Source: Actinomycetes bacterium
GTDB lineage: Bacteria > Actinomycetota > Actinomycetes > Actinomycetales > Dermabacteraceae
Length of the DNA stretch: 21,303 nucleotides
Direction: 5' to 3'
Assembly (NCBI GenBank): GCA_023389045.1
Contig: JAEWEZ010000077.1
Location: 1-21,303, forward strand
In this document: positions 1 through 7,638 of the stretch, one piece after another
How positions within the stretch are numbered: the stretch's first letter is position 1
Layout of the letters: each line of letters opens with the position of its first letter
Translations under genes and position numbers: made by a program
Notes under the pieces: model-generated
What the model was told of the DNA's origin: nothing
The model's database searches: none
The model's input: the letters and a program-made list of their open reading frames with translations, nothing else

Positions 1-28
1 GCAGGACTCGCCGCAGGCCGGCCCGACG

Positions 29-1861
29 ATGCCGTCGGCCCCCACACCCATCGCACTGCCCGCACCCTCCCCCCAGGGCTCCGGGGCGGTGGAAGCAAGC
101 GTGATGCTGTGGCGTGCCCTGGCCGCCCTGGGAATGCGGCATGTGGCGATCTCTCCCGGTTCACGCTCAGCCCCGCTGGTCTACGCACTCGGCGCCCGTG
201 ATCTTCGCGAGCAGATCACCGCCCATGTGCGGATCGACGAACGCGCCGCTGCGTTCACCGCCCTCGGCTTCTCCCGGCATGCGCCGCAGAGCCCCGGCGC
301 TGTTGTGACCACCTCGGGAACCGCCACCGCTCACCTTCTCGCCGCCGTGATGGAAGCGCATCACACGCGAATCCCGCTGTTCGTGCTCACCGCGGACCGG
401 CCCGCGGAACTGCGCGGAACCGGTGCGAATCAGACGACCCATCAGACCGAGCTGTACGCGCCTTTCGTGCGCATGCGCGCCGATGTTCCCGCTCCCGGGG
501 CCGACGGGGCCAGCCGTGTGGAACTGCGAACCATCGCAAATCTCGTGGCCCGTGCTTACGCGGCAGCAACCGGCGTGAACCCCGGACCCGTGCATTTGAA
601 CCTGGGCTTTCGCGATCCTCTGGTGCCGCACAGCGGCCGCGTGGAGGAGGGCGAGACCTCGCGTGAGCAGATCGTGCTCAGCCGCACCCCCGTGCCCGCC
701 GCGCCGCTGCCCATTGAGATCGCGGTGGATGAACGCACCGTGGTCGTGGCCGGTGATGCGAACGCCGCAACGGGGCAGGCTGCCGCAGCCTTCGCCGCCA
801 CCCAGATGCTCCCGCTGCTCGCTGAACCGAGCTCCTCAGCCCGCCATGGCTCGACCTTCGTGCCCGGCTATCCGGCGCTCCTGCGCTCCCTCATGCAGGG
901 CGATCATGCTGCACGGCCGCATCGTGTGGTGATCTTTGGGCATCCGACGCTGTCGCGTCCCGTGCTGCGAGACCTCCTTAGTGCCGAGGATGTTGAGTTG
1001 ATTGTGGTGGATCCCGACGGGGCGCAGACGGGCCGGTGGAATGACCACACCCGCCGCGCCGCCCTCGTCGTGCCCGGCGTGACCGCCGCCGCCCCGAACC
1101 CGCAGGAACGGGAGCGGCGTCAACAGAATGTGCAGCAGTGGCAGCGTGAGGCTGCCAACTCCGCCACTACAGCCCCGCTTCCCTGGCAGGTGCGGGCAGT
1201 GCTCGCTGTCTGGGAGACCAGTGGGCCCGAGGACCTTCTTGTTCTCGGCTCTTCTTCTCTGGTGCGCGACCTGGAACAGCATGCGGGCGGTAGCCGCACG
1301 CAGGTGGTGGCGAACCGCGGGCTTGCGGGGATCGACGGCACCACCGCGATGGCGGGTGGTCTCGCCCTTGCCCGTGCTGCCAGCGGGCAGGCGGGGCGGG
1401 TGCGGGTGCTCGTCGGTGACCTCACCGCCCTGCATGACCTCACCGGTCTGCTCATCGGCCCCGAAGAACAGCAGCCCGATCTCGACCTCATCGTGGTGGA
1501 TGACGATGGCGGACGAATCTTCAGCGGCCTCGAACACGCAGCAGCCCCGCCGGAGTTTCTGCGTCGTTTCTTCACCACCCCGCACGGGGCCGACATCACC
1601 GCCGCTGCTGCGGCCCTCGGCGCCAGCGCGCAGCGGGTGAGTGTGGAGGGGCTCCCGGCTCTGCTCGCCGAGCAGCCGACGGGAGTGCGGGTGCTCGTGG
1701 TGCAGGAGCAGTCCAATGGGAGCCCCGACGGTGAGAGCCCGACTGTTGAAAGCACAGCCGGTGAAAGCACAGTCGTTGAGAGCCCCGCCGTTGAGGAGCT
1801 TGACGTTCAGGAAGAGTCCAGCGCTTATGCACCGTCTTTCCGTGCCAGCGAGGTGAAATGA
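29..1861 (+). CDS. menD: 2-succinyl-5-enolpyruvyl-6-hydroxy-3-cyclohexene-1-carboxylate synthase (MenD)
   Basis: ThDP-dependent cytoplasmic enzyme of menaquinone synthesis. It decarboxylates 2-oxoglutarate and adds the product to isochorismate, giving SEPHCHC. The 610-residue product has the family motifs in order: ISPGSRSAPL (41-50); the catalytic-Glu region DERAAAFTALG (Glu71); TTSGTATAHLL; LTADRPAELRG followed by GANQT; and in the C-terminal ThDP/Mg domain NRGLAGIDGTTAMAGG, GDLTALHDLTGLL and DDDGGRIFSGLE. Family members are usually about 550-580 residues. The excess is a Pro-rich N-terminus and a repetitive acidic tail after about residue 560. The ATG at 29 leaves about 20 residues before the conserved start. 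The frame stays open to the window edge, so an earlier start is possible. The stop lies 4 bp before the protease start, so the two genes are probably cotranscribed. Confidence 0.96.
   Translation: MPSAPTPIALPAPSPQGSGAVEASVMLWRALAALGMRHVAISPGSRSAPLVYALGARDLREQITAHVRIDERAAAFTALGFSRHAPQSPGAVVTTSGTATAHLLAAVMEAHHTRIPLFVLTADRPAELRGTGANQTTHQTELYAPFVRMRADVPAPGADGASRVELRTIANLVARAYAAATGVNPGPVHLNLGFRDPLVPHSGRVEEGETSREQIVLSRTPVPAAPLPIEIAVDERTVVVAGDANAATGQAAAAFAATQMLPLLAEPSSSARHGSTFVPGYPALLRSLMQGDHAARPHRVVIFGHPTLSRPVLRDLLSAEDVELIVVDPDGAQTGRWNDHTRRAALVVPGVTAAAPNPQERERRQQNVQQWQREAANSATTAPLPWQVRAVLAVWETSGPEDLLVLGSSSLVRDLEQHAGGSRTQVVANRGLAGIDGTTAMAGGLALARAASGQAGRVRVLVGDLTALHDLTGLLIGPEEQQPDLDLIVVDDDGGRIFSGLEHAAAPPEFLRRFFTTPHGADITAAAAALGASAQRVSVEGLPALLAEQPTGVRVLVVQEQSNGSPDGESPTVESTAGESTVVESPAVEELDVQEESSAYAPSFRASEVK
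1721..1795 (+). repeat. Five 15-bp in-frame repeats encoding a pentapeptide tail of MenD
   Basis: Five consecutive 15-bp units encode SPDGE, SPTVE, STAGE, STVVE and SPAVE, consensus S-[P/T]-x-[G/V]-E. The period is exact, but the units differ at several bases, so this is an ageing repeat rather than a fresh expansion. It lies beyond the last recognisable MenD core motif and is probably a disordered acidic tail. Confidence 0.85.
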
Positions 1862-1865
1862 CCCC

Positions 1866-3224
1866 ATGAATGAGCAGCACGACCCCCACGCGATCCCCGG
1901 CGGTGAACAGCCCCAGCAGCCGCAGCCTCAGCCGCAGGCACCGCAGCCTGCGCCCTCACCGTGGGAGCCGACGCCTACTGCTTCTATTCCTCCTGCCCCG
2001 TCGGCCCCGGAATCGCAACCCACCGTGGTGCAGGACCCCGCGCCCTGGATCCCGCAGGCGCAGCCCACCGACTTTGTGGCACCCCTGCGGCCGGAAGACG
2101 AGCAGGACCCCAACTCCCGTGACCGCCGCCGAGGGCCCGGCTGGTTCGGCGTGATCGGCCTGGTTGGGGCAGGCATGATCCTCTCCAGCGGTCTCACCCT
2201 CGGTTCGGTGATCGCCTATGACCAGCTGCGCCCCGAACCGGTTGCGAGCACAGCCGAGCACGGCCCTGCACAGCCGAATGCGAACCCTGCCGCGCTCACC
2301 ACCCCCTCCAGCTGGAATGCCGTGGCGCAGAGCGTCTCTGCAGGAACCGTCGCAATCCGCGTGGAGACCGCGAAAGGCGGAAGCCAAGGAACCGGCGTGG
2401 TGATCGACAAGGACGGCACGATCGTCACGAACAACCACGTGATCGAAGGTGCCCAGGAAGCGGAGGTGACCTTCAGCAACGGCCTGAGCTACGCCGCGAA
2501 AATCATCGGCACCGACCCCTCCACGGATATTGCGGTGGTGCGCCTGACAGATCCGCCCAAGGACCTCGCGACCGTCCCCTTCGCAGACTCCGAAGCAGTG
2601 CAGGTGGGGCAGCCCGTGATGGCCGTTGGGGCGCCGCTCGGCCTGAAGAACACCGTGACCACAGGGATTATCTCGGCGGTGGACCGGCCCGTAACGGCAG
2701 GCGATGGGGAGTCGGAGCCGAGCTACACCTCCGCCCTCCAGACCGATGCAGCGATCAACCCCGGGAACTCCGGCGGCCCGCTCGTGGATAACACCGGCAA
2801 GGTGATCGGGATCAACAGTTCGATCGCCGGCCTGCCGAGCGGCGAAGAAAAAGCGGCCGGTTCGATCGGCCTGGGCTTCGCGATCCCCTCGAACACCGTG
2901 CAGATGATCGCCGACCAGCTCATCGCCAAGGGGTCTGCCCGTCACGCCTATCTCGGCGTGACCAGCCAGGACTCCCAGGCCACGGTGGGGCAGGTGACGC
3001 ACTCCGGCGCTGAGGTGATGAAGGTCGATGCCGGATCTCCCGCAGCTATCGCAGGCCTACGTCCCGGGGATCTCATCACCACGGTGGATGACGTAGCCGT
3101 GCCCACCGCAGCAGCTCTCACGGGGGTTGTGCGCGGCCTGCCGGTCGGATCAGAGCATCAGCTCACGGTGCTGCGTGACGGCAAGGAGATCACCCTGACC
3201 GTGACCTTCGCCGCCCGCGCCTGA
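1866..3224 (+). CDS. Membrane-anchored HtrA/DegP-like trypsin-family serine protease with PDZ domain
   Basis: Predicted extracytoplasmic quality-control or regulatory protease of 452 residues. In order it has a Pro/Gln-rich cytoplasmic N-terminus (about 14-80), a basic patch RDRRR, one transmembrane segment (about 93-117), a trypsin-like domain (about 150-355) and a C-terminal PDZ domain (about 360-450). The catalytic triad is visible: His191 in TNNHV, Asp221 in STDIAV and Ser302 in GNSGGP. The PDZ has the usual SPAAIAGLRPGDLI loop. This matches the actinobacterial HtrA/PepD layout. The ATG at 1866 follows the menD stop by 4 bp, implying translational coupling or at least cotranscription. Substrate and stress signal cannot be read from the sequence. 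The gene converges on the isochorismate synthase gene with only 23 bp between the stops. Confidence 0.93.
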   Translation: MNEQHDPHAIPGGEQPQQPQPQPQAPQPAPSPWEPTPTASIPPAPSAPESQPTVVQDPAPWIPQAQPTDFVAPLRPEDEQDPNSRDRRRGPGWFGVIGLVGAGMILSSGLTLGSVIAYDQLRPEPVASTAEHGPAQPNANPAALTTPSSWNAVAQSVSAGTVAIRVETAKGGSQGTGVVIDKDGTIVTNNHVIEGAQEAEVTFSNGLSYAAKIIGTDPSTDIAVVRLTDPPKDLATVPFADSEAVQVGQPVMAVGAPLGLKNTVTTGIISAVDRPVTAGDGESEPSYTSALQTDAAINPGNSGGPLVDNTGKVIGINSSIAGLPSGEEKAAGSIGLGFAIPSNTVQMIADQLIAKGSARHAYLGVTSQDSQATVGQVTHSGAEVMKVDAGSPAAIAGLRPGDLITTVDDVAVPTAAALTGVVRGLPVGSEHQLTVLRDGKEITLTVTFAARA

Positions 3225-3247
3225 GGCCGCTTCGAGAGCAGCGCCGA

Positions 3248-4567
3248 CTAGGCGTCGTCTCCGCGCAGGGCACGCAGCATCGGACGGGTCTTGGCCAGGG
3301 CCTCGGCATGCTCAGCCACCGCATCGGAGGCAGCGACGAGGCCGCCACCGGCCTGCACACGCACCGTGTGCTGATCCACCAGATGCGCCATGCGCAGCGC
3401 AATCGCCCACTGCCCATCACCGGAGGCGTTCATCCACCCCACGGGCGCCGCATAGCCGCCACGGTCATGCGGTTCGAGCGCGGCAATGATCTCGTCGGCC
3501 CGCTCCCGCGGAGTGCCCGACACCGCCGCGGAGGGATGCAGGCGCGCCGCCACATCCAGACTGGTCACACCACTGGAAAGATGCGCGGTGACATCCGAGG
3601 CCAAATGCTCAAGTCCTGGCAGGCGCAGCACGAAGGGCTCCTCGGAGGCTTCGATGTGATCGGCGAGGTCCACCAGTCGATCCACCACGGAACGCACCGC
3701 ATAGTCGTGTTCCTCGCGCTCCTTCGGATCGGAACGGAACAGACGCCGATCCTCCTCAGTGAGCCCACCGACCTCTGCCGCTGCCCGGGTTCCCGCCAGA
3801 ACACGGGAGAACAGTCGGCCCCGCTCCGTCTGGGCGAGCATTTCGGGGCTCGCCCCGAGCACGTCCCCCATCCGGTACGTCCAACAGGACGGGTACAGGT
3901 GCGCGAGCCGCGCCGCCACAGCCGAAGGCTCTACGCCCTGCGGCACATGCACCGTCGACCGCTCCGAGAGCACCACCTTTTGGGCCTGACCGGCGGTAAT
4001 GGCGGCAACCGCCTGCCGCACGAGCCCCTGGTATTCATCGGGAGTGTGGTCGGGGTCCACGTCGACCTCTGCCGCGGCAGAGCTCGGGGTGGCTGTGAAC
4101 AGGTCCCGCCACGAAGCGGGAAGCTCGGGCTCTTGCCCGCGTGAGATGACCGTGAGGAAGGCTTCCCCGTCTTCCACCCCGAGAATCGCACGCGGCACCA
4201 GCAGACGGGAGGGGCGGGGCGAAGCCGCCGTATAGGAGAACGTTCCGAGAGCCACCAGGCCGCTCATGCGGGTACGCACATCGTCATGCACCTGCGCCTG
4301 GGCAGCGAGGTCACGGAAAGCGGCGGAGGCGTCGGCGAAACGCTCGGGGCCGTCGGTGGAGACCGACCAGACCTCCCCGAGGGCAACGAGCCCCTGCCCG
4401 TGCCGCAACCAGATCGCGCTCGCCGCGGCCGGCAGATGGGCGGTGAGGTCTACGTCTTCTTCCACCCGCACGGTGCGCACAAAGACGCGCCCGGGTGCAT
4501 GGAGATCGGCACGGTGAGCAGCATCATTGCCGGGACCGACGGGGGAGGGGGTGGCGTGGTTCGACAT
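3248..4567 (-). CDS. menF: Isochorismate synthase (MenF/EntC-type)
   Basis: Chorismate-utilising enzyme converting chorismate to isochorismate, the first committed step towards menaquinone and the substrate supplier for MenD. Numbering here is from the upstream ATG at 4576 (442 residues). Motifs include the base-lysine region QKVVLSERSTV (Lys200), GASPEMLAQTERGRLFSRVLAGTR (as GASPEML, 241-247, and AGTR, 261-264), EEHDYAVRSVVDRL, LHPSAAVSGTPRERA and DRGGYAAPVGW near 371-381. The isochorismate assignment over anthranilate or salicylate synthase rests on these motifs and the menD context. The start at 4567 (439 residues, beginning MSNHATP) is preferred because a CATAAT hexamer ends 7 nt upstream and there is no good Shine-Dalgarno. 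The ATG at 4576 is the alternative. Confidence 0.93.
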   Translation of the reverse strand: MSNHATPSPVGPGNDAAHRADLHAPGRVFVRTVRVEEDVDLTAHLPAAASAIWLRHGQGLVALGEVWSVSTDGPERFADASAAFRDLAAQAQVHDDVRTRMSGLVALGTFSYTAASPRPSRLLVPRAILGVEDGEAFLTVISRGQEPELPASWRDLFTATPSSAAAEVDVDPDHTPDEYQGLVRQAVAAITAGQAQKVVLSERSTVHVPQGVEPSAVAARLAHLYPSCWTYRMGDVLGASPEMLAQTERGRLFSRVLAGTRAAAEVGGLTEEDRRLFRSDPKEREEHDYAVRSVVDRLVDLADHIEASEEPFVLRLPGLEHLASDVTAHLSSGVTSLDVAARLHPSAAVSGTPRERADEIIAALEPHDRGGYAAPVGWMNASGDGQWAIALRMAHLVDQHTVRVQAGGGLVAASDAVAEHAEALAKTRPMLRALRGDDA

Positions 4568-4574
4568 CCCGGCC

Positions 4575-4580
4575 ATTATG
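4575..4580 (-). promoter_or_regulatory. -10-like box CATAAT, possibly leaderless menF
   Basis: On the minus strand CATAAT matches the -10 consensus at 5 of 6 positions and is followed by 7 nt and then the ATG at 4567. No clear -35 element was seen, which is common in actinobacteria. This would make the menF mRNA leaderless. Confidence 0.45.
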
Positions 4581-4725
4581 CGCCACCGCCCCTGAGGGTG
4601 GGCTGTTCCTGAGGCAGGTGGCATCCCCCGCGCGCCGGATCCCCGGGCATGCAGGGAACAGTGGGACGATGGGGCGCGGCGCGCCACCCGGTGCACCCCG
4701 AGACAGCCACGAGGAACGGAGCAGG

Positions 4726-6333
4726 ATGAGCAGCAGCGCCGAGAGCATCACCACGCCCCTCGCGCGCGGGCTGATCGCCGCGCTCCTGGCGCTCGGTACG
4801 GTGCTCGCGCTGGTGGTTGTTCCGGCGCTCGGTGCGCAACTGGTGGCCACCCGCTCCACCATGACCGTGCTCGACGCGATCGTCATCGCCATGAATGTGC
4901 TCGTCCTGGGCCACGGCGGCGGCATTGTGCTCACCACCGGCAACCTCGATGGCGCCGTCACCCTCACCCCGCTGGGGCTCACGGCCCTGCTGGTGCTGGT
5001 CAGCGCCCTGGGCATGCGGCGCGCAGGTGAGCACCTTGATCTCACCGGGGCCGACGGGACCCTGCGTCCCTACGCTCTGCGTGACGCGGGTGCCGCGCTC
5101 GGCGCTTACACCCTGGTGTATGCCGCGGGAATGGGGCTCGTGGCTGCTCTGGGACGCAGTACCGATACGTCCCCGGTGATCCTGTCGGCCCTGGTCTCGG
5201 GTGCTTTTGTGGCGCTTCTGGGTGGTATCGCCGGGGTGCTGTGGTCGCTTCGTCGGCCCCCGGAGGGGTCGATCCCCGGGGTCAGAATCCTCGACCTGTT
5301 TCCCGCGCCCTACGGGGCGATTGCCCGGGCCTGCGCGGTGGCGCTTCTCGGTTTTGTCGTGCTGGGAATGGGCACGGTGAGCGCGCTTCTCGCGCTGCAC
5401 GTGCCGGAGGCTGCAGCACTGATGGACGGTCTGGAGCCGGGCATCGTTGGTGGGATTGTGCTGTTCCTGGTGCAGCTTGCGCTGCTGCCGCTGCTGGGGG
5501 TGTGGGCCCTCGTGGTGCTGTTCGGGGGCAGCGTCACCCTCGGCACCGGCACTGTTTTCTCGCTTGAGGTGGCGCGGACCGGTGTGATGCCGGCGCTGCC
5601 TCTTTTCGCGGTGCTCCCGCAGCCGGGGGTGCATAACCCGTGGTTCTCGGCGCTCATGCTTCTGCCGGCGCTCGCCGTGGCCGCCGGTGCCGTGTGCCTG
5701 GTGCGGGATGTCAAAAAGCTCGGGCGTCGAGAGCAGGTGATCGCCTGGTGCGGTTATCCGTTGGCGGTGATCATTGCGGTGCTCGTGGTGGCGGGGCTGT
5801 CGACGGGTGGGTTCGCGCAGGGTCGGTTTGTGCATGTGGGGCCGCGGATGGATTCGCTTCTGGTTCCGCTGATCGGGATCGTGGTGGTGTCGACGGGGCT
5901 GGTTCTCGCGGTGATGGTCACGCCCTTGATCCCGTGGCTGCGCGGTGGGGTGGACGATATCCGTGAACGGGTGGAGGCCGAGGAGGCCTATGAGCGTACC
6001 GGTGAGGACCCGGCGGCGCACCGCGCGGCAAAGCAGCGTTTGGCGGCCCTGAAAGCGGCAGCTGCGGGGCAGAGCGCTCAGCCGGCATCACATGCCACGT
6101 CGACCGAAGAGAACGTCACGGCAGAAGATGCTGAACAGGCAGATGATGGGGTGCAGCCTGAAGACGCCGAACAGGCAGACGATGCGGCGCAGCCTGAAGA
6201 CGCCGTGCATCCTGACGATGCCGTGCCGACTGAGGACGCCGTGCCGGCTGAGGACGCCGTGCCGGCTGAGAGCGCGCAGCCCGCAGAAGATCCCGAGTCA
6301 GAGGACGGGCTCAGCCACCGAACAGGTCGTTAA
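4726..6333 (+). CDS. Polytopic membrane protein of the DUF6350 family
   Basis: A 535-residue integral membrane protein with about ten hydrophobic segments, from GLIAALLALGTVLALVVV near the N-terminus to LVPLIGIVVVSTGLVLAV near residue 390, then a charged cytoplasmic-looking region and an acidic repeat tail. I recognise it as DUF6350, an actinobacterial family often found just upstream of purN-purH, which is the neighbourhood here. Its function is not established and I assign none. The ATG at 4726 has GGAG at 4718-4721 and is the first residue that fits a membrane protein start. A longer reading from 4495 runs antisense to menF and is rejected. The last 23 bp overlap the 3' end of the convergent small membrane protein gene. 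Confidence 0.85.
   Translation: MSSSAESITTPLARGLIAALLALGTVLALVVVPALGAQLVATRSTMTVLDAIVIAMNVLVLGHGGGIVLTTGNLDGAVTLTPLGLTALLVLVSALGMRRAGEHLDLTGADGTLRPYALRDAGAALGAYTLVYAAGMGLVAALGRSTDTSPVILSALVSGAFVALLGGIAGVLWSLRRPPEGSIPGVRILDLFPAPYGAIARACAVALLGFVVLGMGTVSALLALHVPEAAALMDGLEPGIVGGIVLFLVQLALLPLLGVWALVVLFGGSVTLGTGTVFSLEVARTGVMPALPLFAVLPQPGVHNPWFSALMLLPALAVAAGAVCLVRDVKKLGRREQVIAWCGYPLAVIIAVLVVAGLSTGGFAQGRFVHVGPRMDSLLVPLIGIVVVSTGLVLAVMVTPLIPWLRGGVDDIRERVEAEEAYERTGEDPAAHRAAKQRLAALKAAAAGQSAQPASHATSTEENVTAEDAEQADDGVQPEDAEQADDAAQPEDAVHPDDAVPTEDAVPAEDAVPAESAQPAEDPESEDGLSHRTGR
6121..6300 (+). repeat. Ten 18-bp repeats encoding an acidic hexapeptide tail of DUF6350
   Basis: Ten in-frame 18-bp units encode AEDAEQ, ADDGVQ, PEDAEQ, ADDAAQ, PEDAVH, PDDAVP, TEDAVP, AEDAVP, AESAQP and AEDPES. 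Units 7 and 8 are nearly identical in DNA, suggesting recent duplication. Units 1-5 also alternate as 36-bp pairs. The array ends 33 bp before the stop codon. Confidence 0.88.
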
Positions 6334-6763
6334 TCCAGTTCGTGGTGGACTCCTGCGCGAGTGATTCGCACTGGGAGCGAGCAGTTTCCGTGATGGCGGT
6401 GCGCTGGCATTCCTGCACCTTGCTCATCGGCCCGTAGAAGATCGTCGAGGTCACCGCGCCGAGAACGATCAGCAAAACCGCCGGAATCCCCACCACGGTG
6501 GTCACCACACCGGTCGCGTACCGCTTTTCCTGGAAGGCGAAGACGATCACCATCACCATGAGCACGCCCGCCACAAGCCCCGTGATCCCCGCAAACAGCG
6601 AGAAGGGCAGCGGCGACATCATCAGAACCCATGACATGAGCAGCGTGATCGTGAGTCCCAGCATGGCGCGGCGGGCGCGCGGCGACTGCCCCGCACGAGG
6701 GTCGTTCTCGTTCTCGTGGCGAGGGCGGGGGGAGCGCTGATCAGGCTGCTGCTCGGAATTCAC
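6311..6763 (-). CDS. Small membrane protein of unknown function
   Basis: The 150-residue product has a charged, Pro/Arg/Asn-rich N-terminus (1-32), three hydrophobic segments (about 34-50, 52-76 and 82-106) and a C-terminal tail of about 45 residues with two cysteines (Cys119 in ECQRT and Cys132 in QCESL) ending NDLFGG. If the tail is extracytoplasmic, the cysteines could pair. I do not recognise a named family with confidence. The start is GTG at 6763, preceded at 6 nt by CACAAT and without a good ribosome binding site, so it may be leaderless. The gene is downstream of purN on the same strand, 89 bp away, and its 3' end overlaps DUF6350 by 23 bp. Confidence 0.78.
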   Translation of the reverse strand: MNSEQQPDQRSPRPRHENENDPRAGQSPRARRAMLGLTITLLMSWVLMMSPLPFSLFAGITGLVAGVLMVMVIVFAFQEKRYATGVVTTVVGIPAVLLIVLGAVTSTIFYGPMSKVQECQRTAITETARSQCESLAQESTTNWINDLFGG

Positions 6764-6769
6764 CCGTCC

Positions 6770-6775
6770 ATTGTG
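6770..6775 (-). promoter_or_regulatory. -10-like box CACAAT before the small membrane protein
   Basis: Minus-strand CACAAT lies 6 nt upstream of the GTG at 6763, with no clear -35. The spacing fits a leaderless start. Confidence 0.35.
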
Positions 6776-6852
6776 CAGGGCCGCCGCGCATTCACGGCCG
6801 CTCGGCCCGCTCTGTGACGCCTTCGCAACCCGAGAGCCCGCCCCGTCGGCCC

Positions 6853-7422
6853 TCAGGAGGTGAGCTTGCGCACCACCTCAACCAGCATGGGCTGCTCAAT
6901 CTGCTTGATCCGCTCATGCAGGCTCTGCTCGGTATCGTCCTCGCGCACCTCGATGGCACGCTGCGCGAGGATTCGGCCCGTATCCACCCCGGCATCAACC
7001 TCGATCACCGTCGCGCCCGATACTTTGACGCCGTACGCCAGAGCGTCGCGCACCCCGTGCGCCCCCGGGAACGACGGCAAAAGCGCGGGATGCGTGTTGA
7101 TCATGCGCCCACCGAAAGCCTCCAGCATGGCCGGCCCAACCAGGCGCATGAACCCGGCAAGCACCACGAGCTGCGGCCCGAAACCCTCGACCACAGCGGC
7201 AAGTTCCCGATCCCAGGCGGCACGATCCGGGTGGTCGGCAAGACGCACCACCGCGGTGGGAATATCGGCGCGGCGGGCATGATCCAGCCCCGGCGCCTCC
7301 GTATCGGCCACGACGCCGACCACACGATAGGGGCTATCGGCAGCCTCGGCACCGCGCAGAAGCGCAGCAAGAGTGGAACCGGTGCCGGAAATCAGAACAA
7401 CAACGGGGGCCTGGGTGCTCAT
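6853..7422 (-). CDS. purN: Phosphoribosylglycinamide formyltransferase (PurN)
   Basis: Third step of de novo purine synthesis: transfers a formyl group from 10-formyl-THF to GAR, giving FGAR. The protein is cytoplasmic and 189 residues long, typical of the family. Visible motifs are the phosphate loop [12 protein letters not shown] (11-22), [21 protein letters not shown] (108-128, containing the catalytic Asn109 and His111) and [13 protein letters not shown] with catalytic Asp147. The start at 7422 ([10 protein letters not shown]) fits the family N-terminus. A TACCCT hexamer ends 6 nt upstream and there is no Shine-Dalgarno, so translation may be leaderless. The gene is divergent from purH across a 216-bp region. 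A much longer frame continuing upstream runs antisense to purH and is not real. Confidence 0.96.
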   Translation of the reverse strand: MSTQAPVVVLISGTGSTLAALLRGAEAADSPYRVVGVVADTEAPGLDHARRADIPTAVVRLADHPDRAAWDRELAAVVEGFGPQLVVLAGFMRLVGPAMLEAFGGRMINTHPALLPSFPGAHGVRDALAYGVKVSGATVIEVDAGVDTGRILAQRAIEVREDDTEQSLHERIKQIEQPMLVEVVRKLTS

Positions 7423-7428
7423 GCACTC

Positions 7429-7434
7429 AGGGTA
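7429..7434 (-). promoter_or_regulatory. -10-like box TACCCT of purN
   Basis: Minus-strand TACCCT fits the actinobacterial TAnnnT -10 pattern and sits 6 nt before the purN ATG. It is 18 bp from the oppositely oriented purH -10 box, so the two divergent promoters would overlap. Confidence 0.45.
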
Positions 7435-7452
7435 GGCGCTCGCAAGGCCCGC

Positions 7453-7458
7453 TATGGT
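7453..7458 (+). promoter_or_regulatory. -10-like box TATGGT of the purH transcript
   Basis: TATGGT fits TAnnnT and ends 7 nt before the first paired base of the ZTP aptamer, so transcription would start almost exactly at the riboswitch. No convincing -35 is visible at 16-18 bp spacing. Confidence 0.5.
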
Positions 7459-7465
7459 GGTGCCA

Positions 7466-7530
7466 CACGACTGGCGAAGGTGGGTGACCACCGGGGAGTG
7501 ACGTCGTGGGCATCGACCGCCTGGGTGCCC
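7466..7530 (+). ncRNA. ZTP (ZMP/ZTP-sensing, pfl motif) riboswitch aptamer in the purH leader
   Basis: All elements of the pfl motif are present. P1 pairs CACGAC (7466-7471) with GTCGTG (7503-7508). P2 pairs GGTGG (7479-7483) with CCACC (7488-7492), closed by a GTGA tetraloop. It is followed by the conserved CGGGGAGTG-type joining sequence. P3 pairs GGGCA (7508-7512; base 7508 can join only one helix) with TGCCC (7526-7530). The P3 loop holds the hallmark CCGCCTGGG. GGCG at 7473-7476 can pair with CGCC at 7518-7521, forming the pseudoknot. The known ligand class is ZMP/ZTP, which accumulates when 10-formyl-THF is short, and purH consumes ZMP. I infer that ligand binding raises purH expression. 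The switching mechanism is not evident from the sequence. Confidence 0.93.
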
Positions 7531-7626
7531 ACCGCCGAGACCGCGGCTCGCATGAGCGACCCGCACCGATCCGCCGTGATCGACACAGCCCCGCAGGGTT
7601 CGCGTCGATCCGCTCATCCTCACCGC

Positions 7627-7632
7627 AAGGAG
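7627..7632 (+). promoter_or_regulatory. Shine-Dalgarno AAGGAG deciding the purH start
   Basis: AAGGAG lies 6 nt before the GTG at 7639 and favours it over the in-frame ATG at 7552, which has no good ribosome binding site. Confidence 0.8.
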
Positions 7633-7638
7633 CCCACA

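Noticed and set aside
4495..4725. N-terminal extension of DUF6350
   Set aside because: It overlaps the menF 5' end and has no ribosome binding site. The start at 4726 has GGAG and begins directly before the first membrane segment.
6121..6300. Short regular repeats as a possible CRISPR array
   Set aside because: The units are contiguous, 18 bp, in frame and without unique spacers, so they are a coding repeat.
6814..7638. Upstream extension of the purH reading frame
   Set aside because: It runs antisense through purN and across the riboswitch. The AAGGAG-GTG at 7639 matches the PurH N-terminus.
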